From Candidatus Hydrogenedens terephthalaticus JGI OTU-1 (lineage in GTDB: Bacteria > Hydrogenedentota > Hydrogenedentia > Hydrogenedentales > Hydrogenedentaceae): 6,477 nt of DNA. The stretch is from positions 1-6,477 of the forward strand of contig AWNW01000033.1 of NCBI GenBank assembly GCA_000493945.1. The letters are read 5' to 3'. The stretch's first letter is position 1. Each line of letters begins with the position of its first letter. Below the pieces are notes generated by a model, which searched no databases, was not told where the DNA came from, and worked only from the letters and a program-made list of their open reading frames with translations. The position numbers and the translations under genes are program-made. Shown here piece by piece: positions 1 to 5,373 of the stretch.

Positions 1-1
1 A

Positions 2-145
2 AAAAATGCAAAAGGGAATAAAGCAAAAGCGGCGAGGGAATTAGGTATCACGGAAAGAATCATGGGTTTGAGAGTGCAAAAACTTGGAATTGACCCAAAA
101 AATTATAAACCACAAAGAACAAGTCGTTCATTGAAAATGCAATAA
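2..145 (+). CDS. C-terminal end of a sigma-54-dependent (NtrC-family) transcriptional regulator, 5' partial
   Basis: Only the last 47 residues are inside the window; the reading frame is open from base 2 to a TAA at 143-145. They contain a Fis-type helix-turn-helix: the segment GNKAKAARELGITERIMGLR matches the DNA-binding end of NtrC/NifA-type activators, followed by a short tail with the VQKLGIDP pattern common in this group. Such proteins bind upstream enhancer sites and use a central AAA+ domain to open promoters held by sigma-54 RNA polymerase; that domain and any sensory domain would lie left of the window and cannot be seen. The target genes are unknown. The gene ends 15 bp before hslV on the same strand, so the two may be co-transcribed. 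The HTH assignment is firm, while the exact subfamily is inference. Confidence 0.8.
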   Translation, partial: KNAKGNKAKAARELGITERIMGLRVQKLGIDPKNYKPQRTSRSLKMQ

Positions 146-160
146 ATAGGAATAATTTCT

Positions 161-694
161 ATGAGTGAATTTCGAGGGACAACAATTATTGCGGTTCGTC
201 GTAATGGAACAGTTGCTATGGCTGGAGATGGACAGGTTACTCTGGGAGATACTATTGTCAAAGGAACAGCCGTAAAAATAAGAAGACTGTATGGAGGAAA
301 AATCCTCGCTGGATTTGCAGGTTCTGTTTCCGATGCCTTTGCTTTGTTTGAACGGTTTGAAGGGAAATTAGAAGAGTTTCGTGGAAATCTAACTCGTTCT
401 GCTGTAGAGTTAGGGAAACTGTGGAGAACCGATAAGTATCTAAGACAACTCAATGCTATGTTGATTGTGTGCAATAAAGAAGAAATATTGTTAGTATCCG
501 GGACAGGAGAAATTATAGAGCCTGATGATGATATTCTTGCTATTGGTTCAGGGGCGGGTTTTGCTTTAACCGCAGGAAGGGCTCTGATGAAATACACAAA
601 CTTATCTGCAGAGGAGATTGCTCTGGAGTCATTGAAACTTGCTTCTCAAGTGTGTATATATACAAATGAAAATATAAAAGTTGAAGTTTTATAA
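161..694 (+). CDS. hslV: ATP-dependent protease proteolytic subunit HslV (ClpQ)
   Basis: This is the 177-residue peptidase subunit of the cytoplasmic HslUV (ClpYQ) protease, an N-terminal-nucleophile threonine peptidase that forms stacked hexameric rings and is fed by the ATPase HslU. The start of the mature enzyme is visible as TTIIAVRRNG; Thr7 should be the nucleophile exposed when a six-residue propeptide (MSEFRG) is removed. Asp23 in GDGQVTLG and Lys39 in AVKIRRL correspond to mature Asp17 and Lys33 of the family. Further family blocks are LAGFAGSVSDAFALFE, the WRTDKYLR segment, the AIGSGAGFAL block and the ICIYTNE-like end (VCIYTNENI). The length is normal. The ATG at 161 has a modest TAGGA Shine-Dalgarno at 147-151. 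hslU, often the next gene, is absent downstream, so the partner must be encoded elsewhere. No clear terminator follows; there is only an all-A/T inverted repeat at 693-716. Confidence 0.96.
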   Translation: MSEFRGTTIIAVRRNGTVAMAGDGQVTLGDTIVKGTAVKIRRLYGGKILAGFAGSVSDAFALFERFEGKLEEFRGNLTRSAVELGKLWRTDKYLRQLNAMLIVCNKEEILLVSGTGEIIEPDDDILAIGSGAGFALTAGRALMKYTNLSAEEIALESLKLASQVCIYTNENIKVEVL

Positions 695-862
695 AAATTT
701 TTTCAAAAAAATTTTTGTTGTCATAAAAAGTGTGAGTAAGCAACTTGTATAAAACCCTCATAAATTGAGGCTGAAAATAATATTCAAAAAAAAGTAAAAA
801 AAAATTTGCGTTTTAAATATAATTTTGTTCATTATCAAAATAATTAAAATTGAATAGCGAAC
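695..862. other. AT-rich, A-tract-rich spacer between hslV and the lysine-rich gene
   Basis: This stretch has no gene. It carries repeated A/T runs, including A7 at 705-711, A8 at 786-793 and A9 at 796-804, the last two almost adjacent. Such runs can bend DNA or act as UP-like elements, which is an inference here. A small 5-bp hairpin (CCTCA/TGAGG, 756-770) lacks a following T run, so it is not a convincing terminator. Confidence 0.5.
806..835 (+). promoter_or_regulatory. Possible promoter for the lysine-rich small gene
   Basis: A perfect TATAAT hexamer lies at 818-823, directly after the A-tracts, but no good -35 box lies 17 bp before it. An alternative pairing is TTGCGT (806-811) with CATTAT (830-835) at 18 bp; both boxes are weak. 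In this AT-rich sequence a chance TATAAT is likely. Some promoter is expected here, because the downstream leader and gene are separated from hslV by about 240 bp. Confidence 0.3.
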
Positions 863-909
863 AAGAGGAAAAAGCAACGAACTGTATTCGTTGCAAAAAC
901 TTTCCTCTT
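863..909 (+). promoter_or_regulatory. Two-part stem-loop in the leader of the lysine-rich gene
   Basis: The outer stem pairs AAGAGGAAA (863-871) with TTTCCTCTT (901-909), 9 bp without mismatch. After an asymmetric internal loop (2 nt left, 6 nt right), the inner stem pairs GCAACGAA (874-881) with TTCGTTGC (887-894), 8 bp, closed by a 5-nt loop CTGTA. No T run follows, so it is not an intrinsic terminator. It ends 13 nt before the Shine-Dalgarno of the 37-residue gene, so a role in mRNA stability, translation control or protein binding is possible but inferred. It matches no riboswitch class that I recognise. Confidence 0.6.
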
Positions 910-922
910 AACATAAAACAAC

Positions 923-927
923 AGGAG
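923..927 (+). promoter_or_regulatory. Shine-Dalgarno AGGAG for the 37-residue lysine-rich protein
   Basis: AGGAG sits 7 nt before the ATG at 935. This near-ideal site and spacing is the main evidence that the very short repetitive reading frame is translated, and it fixes both frame and start. Confidence 0.8.
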
Positions 928-934
928 ATACAAC

Positions 935-1048
935 ATGGCCGCTGCAAAGAAACCCGCTGCAAAAAAAGCTCCGGCAAAGAAAGCCGCAGCAAAGAAACCA
1001 GCAGCAAAAAAACCGGCTGCAAAGAAAGCTCCGGCAAAGAAAAAGTAG
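935..1048 (+). CDS. 37-residue histone H1-tail-like Lys/Ala/Pro repeat protein
   Basis: After Met the protein contains only Ala (16), Lys (15) and Pro (5), in a strict five-residue period: KKPAA, KKAPA, KKAAA, KKPAA, KKPAA, KKAPA, KKK. No acidic, aromatic or hydrophobic-core residue is present, so it should be disordered and very basic. KPAAK-type repeats are known from the C-terminal tails of eukaryotic histone H1 and of bacterial H1-like proteins (for example Hc2 and BpH1), which bind and compact DNA. Here the tail stands alone with no globular or HU domain. The start is set by AGGAG at 923-927 and the stop is TAG. The gene has its own structured leader (863-909) and a terminator downstream (1094-1140), suggesting an independent unit. 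Its codons are richer in GC than the flanks. DNA or RNA binding is inferred from composition. A chance reading frame is unlikely, because alternative codons are used for the same repeat residues. Confidence 0.78.
   Translation: MAAAKKPAAKKAPAKKAAAKKPAAKKPAAKKAPAKKK
947..1045 (+). repeat. 15-bp coding tandem repeat (five-residue KKxxA units)
   Basis: Six full 15-bp units begin at 947, 962, 977, 992, 1007 and 1022, followed by a 9-bp remnant coding KKK. Units 2 and 6 differ at one base (AAA versus AAG). Others differ mostly at third positions (CCC, CCA and CCG for Pro; GCT, GCA and GCC for Ala), while the Lys-Lys pair never changes. The pattern points to an array that expanded by duplication and is now held by selection on the protein. 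Confidence 0.85.
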
Positions 1049-1058
1049 TTAACAAAAA

Positions 1059-1077
1059 GTGATGTGTAACACATCAC
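1059..1077 (+). other. Short perfect hairpin after the lysine-rich gene
   Basis: GTGATGTG (1059-1066) and CACATCAC (1070-1077) are perfect complements around TAA, an 8-bp stem starting 10 nt after the stop codon. No T run follows, so it does not look like a terminator by itself. It could be a 3'-end stabiliser or a dyad protein site. Confidence 0.5.
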
Positions 1078-1093
1078 GAAATGGTTTCTCACC

Positions 1094-1140
1094 TGGCCTG
1101 CAATTAATTAAAAATAATTGCAGGCCATATTTATTTTTTA
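1094..1140 (+). terminator. Intrinsic terminator downstream of the lysine-rich gene
   Basis: TGGCCTGCAATTA (1094-1106) pairs perfectly with TAATTGCAGGCCA (1115-1127), a 13-bp stem with an 8-nt loop and a GC-rich base. It is followed on the plus strand by a T-rich tract at 1128-1139. It should end the transcript of the 37-residue gene. The next start codon is only 21 nt beyond it, so the element also lies in the leader of the amidase-muramidase gene and could act as an attenuator. Confidence 0.85.
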
Positions 1141-1160
1141 GACAAATGGAGTAATACAGT

Positions 1161-3395
1161 ATGTTAAGTAAGCGTGAAAAAGAGATAGTATTAAAATGTT
1201 TAAACAATGCTATACAAAATTCTGCTCCTGGGGCAGTTGCGTATGTAGGAAATAATGATGAGGTGTTGTTTTTTGATTGCATTGGAAAATGTTCAATATT
1301 GCCTTCTGAAGAAGAAATGAAAAAAGACACTATTTTTGACCTTGCTTCTTTAACCAAAGTGATTGCCACAACGACTTCTGTTTTGCTTCTTTATCAACAA
1401 GGAAAATTGAATTTAAATGACCCTGTTTCGAAATATATTTCTGTCCCTAATTTTAATAAATTTTCAATAAGACACCTATTAACCCACAGTTCTGGTTTAA
1501 TCGGATATGAAGAATGGTATAAAGAAATTTTCTCATTTGAAGATATATTAATCAGACTTTCAAAAACAGAGTTGTTGTTTGAACCCGGAACAAAACATTT
1601 ATATTCCGATTTTGGCTTTATGCTTCTTGCCCACATTGTAGAATTGGTTAATGGAGAAGATTTTGACCAATTTTGCAAAAAAAACATTTTTTCAAAATTA
1701 AATATGAATACAACTTTTTTTAATGTTCCTGAGGAGTATAGAAATAGATGTGCTCCTACAGAGAAATGTATTTGGCGAAATAAAATTGTTCGTGGTGAAG
1801 TCCACGATGAGCATGCGTATGCAATGGGAGGAGTAGCAGGGCATGCAGGATTGTTCTCAACAGCGGAAGATTTATCACGATTTTGTAGAGGTATGATGAA
1901 TGGATATATTCTTGAAAACGATGTAATTGAAGAAATGTCTACATGCAGAATAATTCCCAACTATCCATGGCAGGTATTAGGCTGGAAAACAGACCCGTTT
2001 TGGGAAAGCATCGAAGGGCAACTTCCTTTTCGTTCTGCTTTGGGGCATACGGGTTTTACCGGTACCTGTATGTGGTGGGATAGAAAATCAGGATATTATG
2101 CAATTTTACTAAGCAATTCATGCCATCCTAACAGGAAAACACGAGACAATCGAAAACTTAGAAAGACTTTTTATAACTCAATTGCATTACTAATAGCCCC
2201 GGAAAAGATGAATGTCCATTCTGGAATTGATGTTTTACTTCGAGACGATTTTAAGCCGATAAAAAATTCTTCTGTTGCCTTGTTTACAAATACTTCCGCA
2301 AGGAACATTGTTGGACAGACTACATTGGATATATTTTCAACAACTGAGAATATAAAATTAAAATGTATTATTTCCGCTGAGCATGGTTTGCAACTAAGTG
2401 AAGAGGCAGGTAAATCCGATAAACAAAAACAATGGAAAGATAAACAAGTTATAGATATATATGCTGAGAACACGGGTATTGATTGGCAACGAATATTAAA
2501 GCAGGTAGATTGTGTAGTTATAGATATACAGGATATTGGAAGCAGATACTATACCTATATTTATTCACTATTACAATTAATGAAAATCTGCAATAATTAT
2601 AATAAAGAAATGATAATATTAGACCGACCCAATCCATTAGGGGGTGAAATTATAGAAGGTTTCTTACCCGACAAAGAATACTTAGGAGAGGTATGTTGGG
2701 GAAATGTTCCCATTCGACATGGACTTACTATCGGTGAATCCGCATTATATTTAAAAAAGACCAACACAGAGTTGAAAACTTTAAAATTATCTGTAATAAA
2801 AATGGATGGTTGGTTTTATGACCTGCAATATCCCAATTTAGATTTACAATGGTTTCCACCTTCTCCTAATATTCCATCATTTGAATCAGCATTATGCTAT
2901 GTCGGGACATGTTTGTTTGAAGGGACAAATGTTAGTGAAGGACGAGGAACGCAATATCCCTTTCAAACAATCGGTGCTCCATGGTTAAACTCAAATTTAA
3001 TATTATCTTCTCTTCCAGAAAACTTTAAGAAAGGTTTTGATATAAAGCCATGTTCATTTAAACCTATATCTGTCCCCGGTAAGGCAACAAATCCCAAATA
3101 TGTAAATGAATTATGTAACGGTTTATACCTTGAAGTAAAAGATTTTAATCAAGCAAGACCTTTTATGTTAACTTTAGAATTACTTCGATTAATAAAACTA
3201 CACCATTCGGAACATTTTAAGTTCAATAATCATTTTGAAAAACTTTTAGGCATTTCCTTTCTAAAAGACATGATGGAAGAAAAAAATGTGGAATATAATT
3301 CAGAAAGAGAAAATAAAGTGCAAAAATATCTGGTTTCCCGACCTTATTTATATACAAAATATACAGATGAAAGGAAATCTATTGAAAATATATGA
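1161..3395 (+). CDS. namZ: AmiE-like serine hydrolase fused to NamZ (DUF1343) exo-beta-N-acetylmuramidase
   Basis: This is a 744-residue two-domain enzyme. Residues about 10-345 form a penicillin-binding/class C beta-lactamase fold, with the catalytic Ser63-x-x-Lys66 (SLTK), Tyr148 in the YSD motif and HTG at 296-298. The block with HDEHAYAMGG and GHAGLFSTAEDL (215-238) resembles AmiE, the MurNAc-L-alanine amidase. Residues about 369-730 are a NamZ domain, which releases MurNAc from the non-reducing end of glycan fragments: SAEHG (405-409, Glu407 a candidate catalytic acid), DIQDIGSRYYTY (455-466), LDRPNPLGG (487-495), PIRHGLTIGE (517-526), PPSPN (566-570) and EGTNVSEGRGT (587-597). In Bacillus subtilis amiE and namZ are separate genes of one peptidoglycan-salvage operon; here both appear in one chain. 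There is no signal peptide, and an in-frame TAA at 1152 rules out an upstream start. Eighteen cysteines also fit a cytoplasmic location. TGGAG at 1147-1151 is the Shine-Dalgarno. The domain calls are firm; substrate and location are inferred. Confidence 0.92.
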   Translation: MLSKREKEIVLKCLNNAIQNSAPGAVAYVGNNDEVLFFDCIGKCSILPSEEEMKKDTIFDLASLTKVIATTTSVLLLYQQGKLNLNDPVSKYISVPNFNKFSIRHLLTHSSGLIGYEEWYKEIFSFEDILIRLSKTELLFEPGTKHLYSDFGFMLLAHIVELVNGEDFDQFCKKNIFSKLNMNTTFFNVPEEYRNRCAPTEKCIWRNKIVRGEVHDEHAYAMGGVAGHAGLFSTAEDLSRFCRGMMNGYILENDVIEEMSTCRIIPNYPWQVLGWKTDPFWESIEGQLPFRSALGHTGFTGTCMWWDRKSGYYAILLSNSCHPNRKTRDNRKLRKTFYNSIALLIAPEKMNVHSGIDVLLRDDFKPIKNSSVALFTNTSARNIVGQTTLDIFSTTENIKLKCIISAEHGLQLSEEAGKSDKQKQWKDKQVIDIYAENTGIDWQRILKQVDCVVIDIQDIGSRYYTYIYSLLQLMKICNNYNKEMIILDRPNPLGGEIIEGFLPDKEYLGEVCWGNVPIRHGLTIGESALYLKKTNTELKTLKLSVIKMDGWFYDLQYPNLDLQWFPPSPNIPSFESALCYVGTCLFEGTNVSEGRGTQYPFQTIGAPWLNSNLILSSLPENFKKGFDIKPCSFKPISVPGKATNPKYVNELCNGLYLEVKDFNQARPFMLTLELLRLIKLHHSEHFKFNNHFEKLLGISFLKDMMEEKNVEYNSERENKVQKYLVSRPYLYTKYTDERKSIENI

Positions 3396-3409
3396 AACGA
3401 GGGTAAAGT

Positions 3410-5110
3410 TTAGATAATATTCAGTAATGCATCTAACATTCGGTCTGTTACTATGATAATCCTTGCAGATGCTTCAAAAGCCCTTTGAAATAGTATTAAA
3501 TTTGTAACTTCCTCATCAAGGTTTACGCCGGAGACTTCCTGCCTTCGTCGGGTAAAATCGTTTATAAACGAACGCTCCATTTCTAACACATCTAAATTGG
3601 CTCTTGCATTTATACCTATCTGCACAATCATGGATTGATAATATTCATCTGCAGTTTGAGTGCTGTCTGAAAGTATGCGTCGGGATCTCAAATTAGCCAT
3701 TGCCAAACTGGCAGTGTTATCCCCTGTTTCGTTGATGTTCGTACTATAACCTGAACTAATAAGACGAGGATTATTTAGTAAATCTTGGTTAACAGAAATT
3801 GTACTTGCGGTATATCCCGTGAAAAAAGGATTCATCCCTATAGCGACAAGAACGCCTGATGTATCGTTAGCAAATCGGAAAGAATAGCCACTCGAAGGTG
3901 TTATTGTTAAGTATCCATCCGAGTCAATGGAAGCATTAAAAAAAGGATTAGCATTAATTTGATTGGCAATATCTGTTAATGAAGTAGAGTTCGCAGAAAT
4001 GTTAACAGTAAGGTTCGTTGCGATATTTCCCGAACTATCATAAGCCAGCAATTGGAAAGAACCATTATTAATAGAATAGGGGAGATTGTTACTGGATAGT
4101 GGAGTATTGATATCAGATACAGAAATGGTAGACTTAATTGACCCGCTGTATAATTCTAACCCTCTGCCCTGACTGTGAATACTATTTATAGAACCTGCGA
4201 TGGTTCTCGCTATTTCATTCAGTTGTTCTTTTATCCTTTTTAATTCGGTATCGCGAATATATAATAATCCTGCAAGAGAACCATCAGATATTATGGCTTT
4301 TTCTTGATTATCCGAAAAGACAACGGAGAGAAAATCGGGACGAGTAGGGTCAATAGAGGAATCTACAACGGTGCTAAGTGTTCGATATTTTGTTCCACCT
4401 ATAATTTCAACTCCTCCCAACAAGACATTAATCTGTCCATCATCCCGTTCTCGTGAAGTAATGGCAACAATCTTAGAAAGTTGGTCAACAAGTAAGTCTC
4501 TGTCATCTCTTAAATCATTGGCGGATTTTCCCGTTATCTCCATATCCCGTATTGTTTTATTCATCTCTGCAATTCTCATAATAAGAGAATTAATTTCAGG
4601 TATGGTATTTCGAATTTCCTCATTGGTATTGCTTTCCAATAGATAGACCTGTCTCGCAATTTCATTTAAAGATTGTGCAAGAGCCTCACCTTCCTGAACC
4701 AATGCAACACGGACAGGTGTTTCCTCTACATTATTAGCAAAATCCTGGAGAGCGTCGAAAAATCTTGATAAATGAGCACTAAATCCTGTATCCCCGGGCT
4801 CCTGAAAAATATCCTGAATTCGCACAAAATAATTTGCAATAGTCTCGGTTCTTCCAAGAGCAGGATTTTGTTCACGATAAATCTGGTCTAAAAATGTTTC
4901 ACGAATTCTTCGAATATCTGATATAGCAGGACCACGACCAATAGCCCCATAAGGTCTATAATTAGGTAAACGAGTTGTTACCTCTACCCGTTGCCTCGAA
5001 TAACCTTCTTTATTCACATTAGCGATATTATGACCTGTTACATCCAGTTGAACCTGTGATACCAACATTCCCGCTCGTGCTATGTCCAATGCACTAAATA
5101 ATGTTCCCAC
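3410..5110 (-). CDS. flgK: Flagellar hook-associated protein 1 FlgK (hook-filament junction)
   Basis: FlgK is exported by the flagellar type III apparatus and forms the first junction ring between hook and filament. From the chosen start it has 566 residues, close to the roughly 550 of enterobacterial FlgK. The N-terminal rod/hook motif runs from TLFSALDIARAG through LDVTGHNIANVNKEGYSRQ (residues 22-40). The C-terminal motif NLDEEVTNLILFQRAFEASA begins near residue 530 and the protein ends in DRMLDALLNII; these two ends form the coiled-coil core. The middle (about 340-480) is the Ser/Thr/Asn-rich variable domain exposed on the surface. The GTG at 5110 is preferred over an in-frame TTG at 5161: family members begin at the TLFSAL position, and AAGGAG (5117-5122) lies 6 nt before the GTG. 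A sigma-28 promoter lies upstream at 5174-5200. flgL and flgM/flgN, common neighbours, are absent, so the gene looks monocistronic. Its end is 14 bp from the convergent fusion gene. Confidence 0.95.
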   Translation of the reverse strand: MGTLFSALDIARAGMLVSQVQLDVTGHNIANVNKEGYSRQRVEVTTRLPNYRPYGAIGRGPAISDIRRIRETFLDQIYREQNPALGRTETIANYFVRIQDIFQEPGDTGFSAHLSRFFDALQDFANNVEETPVRVALVQEGEALAQSLNEIARQVYLLESNTNEEIRNTIPEINSLIMRIAEMNKTIRDMEITGKSANDLRDDRDLLVDQLSKIVAITSRERDDGQINVLLGGVEIIGGTKYRTLSTVVDSSIDPTRPDFLSVVFSDNQEKAIISDGSLAGLLYIRDTELKRIKEQLNEIARTIAGSINSIHSQGRGLELYSGSIKSTISVSDINTPLSSNNLPYSINNGSFQLLAYDSSGNIATNLTVNISANSTSLTDIANQINANPFFNASIDSDGYLTITPSSGYSFRFANDTSGVLVAIGMNPFFTGYTASTISVNQDLLNNPRLISSGYSTNINETGDNTASLAMANLRSRRILSDSTQTADEYYQSMIVQIGINARANLDVLEMERSFINDFTRRRQEVSGVNLDEEVTNLILFQRAFEASARIIIVTDRMLDALLNII

Positions 5111-5116
5111 AGATTT

Positions 5117-5122
5117 CTCCTT
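5117..5122 (-). promoter_or_regulatory. Shine-Dalgarno AAGGAG that sets the flgK GTG start
   Basis: On the minus strand AAGGAG is followed by 6 nt and then GTG (5110-5108). No comparable site precedes the alternative TTG at 5161, which would also add 17 residues not found at the start of FlgK proteins. Confidence 0.88.
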
Positions 5123-5173
5123 GTAAAACGAATTACCAATTATTTGGTTAAAAAGTAGCAATTCTTATACCAA

Positions 5174-5200
5174 TTATCGGCAAAAAAATAAATAACTTAA
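5174..5200 (-). promoter_or_regulatory. Sigma-28 (FliA) flagellar promoter for flgK
   Basis: Read on the minus strand, TTAAGTTA (5200-5193), an 11-nt spacer (5192-5182) and GCCGATAA (5181-5174) match the sigma-28 consensus TAAAGTTT-N11-GCCGATAA. The -10 matches 8 of 8, the spacing is exact and the -35 matches 6 of 8. Transcription would begin near 5167, leaving a leader of roughly 55-60 nt before the GTG at 5110. This places flgK in the late flagellar class, as is usual for this gene. Confidence 0.88.
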
Positions 5201-5245
5201 TCACTAAGACTTTTCATATCCGCTGTTCTGATTGAAAAATTAAAA

Positions 5246-5263
5246 CAGGAAAAATTTTTCCTG
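5246..5263. promoter_or_regulatory. Perfect 18-bp palindrome between flgK and pilT, candidate operator
   Basis: CAGGAAAAATTTTTCCTG is its own reverse complement over all 18 bases. It lies about 46 bp upstream of the flgK -35 box and about 45 bp upstream of the proposed pilT -35 box, nearly midway between two divergent promoters. The position and symmetry suggest binding of a dimeric regulator, but I cannot name one. The AT-rich centre makes the outer CAGG/CCTG bases the informative part. Confidence 0.5.
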
Positions 5264-5307
5264 ATAGTGGAAAAAATGACCTTATGTAAAACACAAGAAT
5301 TATCTAT

Positions 5308-5337
5308 TTGAAGAATATCATCCTGTAAATTTATTAT
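5308..5337 (+). promoter_or_regulatory. Probable sigma-70-type promoter for pilT
   Basis: TTGAAG (5308-5313, 4 of 6) and TATTAT (5332-5337, 5 of 6) are separated by 18 bp. This predicts a start near 5344 and a leader of about 30 nt that includes the Shine-Dalgarno. AT-rich sequence gives chance matches, so confidence is moderate. Confidence 0.45.
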
Positions 5338-5373
5338 CTATCTATAAATTAGTTAAACAAAGGGAATAAGACT

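Noticed and set aside
693..716. All-A/T inverted repeat right after hslV as a terminator
   Set aside because: The 11-bp arms contain no G or C, the loop is only about 2 nt and no proper T run follows. Such dyads arise by chance in A/T runs.
756..770. CCTCA/TGAGG hairpin as hslV terminator
   Set aside because: The stem is 5 bp and is followed by CTGAAAATAA rather than a T tract, so it is too weak to call.
947..1045. Regular short repeats as a CRISPR array
   Set aside because: The 15-bp units are contiguous, have no spacers and keep a coding frame; they are a protein repeat.
850..1062. A 70-residue plus-strand reading frame over the lysine-rich gene, with many Cys, Lys and Ser residues
   Set aside because: It starts at TTG without a Shine-Dalgarno and is the out-of-frame reading of the 15-bp repeat. 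The frame starting at 935 has AGGAG at ideal spacing and a regular H1-like product.
813..1092. Minus-strand reading frames rich in Phe/Ala or Leu opposite the lysine-rich gene, resembling hydrophobic membrane proteins
   Set aside because: They are the antisense of the Lys/Ala repeat (AAG/GCA read as CTT/TGC). They have no credible start signal, and their ends run through the hairpins.
1394..1960. Long minus-strand reading frame of 188 codons opposite the fusion gene
   Set aside because: It is antisense to a well-supported beta-lactamase-fold domain and resembles no protein family I recognise. The other antisense frames over hslV, the NamZ domain, flgK and pilT were rejected for the same reason.
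5108..5161. Upstream TTG start for flgK at 5161, adding 17 residues
   Set aside because: There is no Shine-Dalgarno, the start would lie only a few nt after the predicted sigma-28 transcription start, and the added residues are not part of FlgK N-termini.
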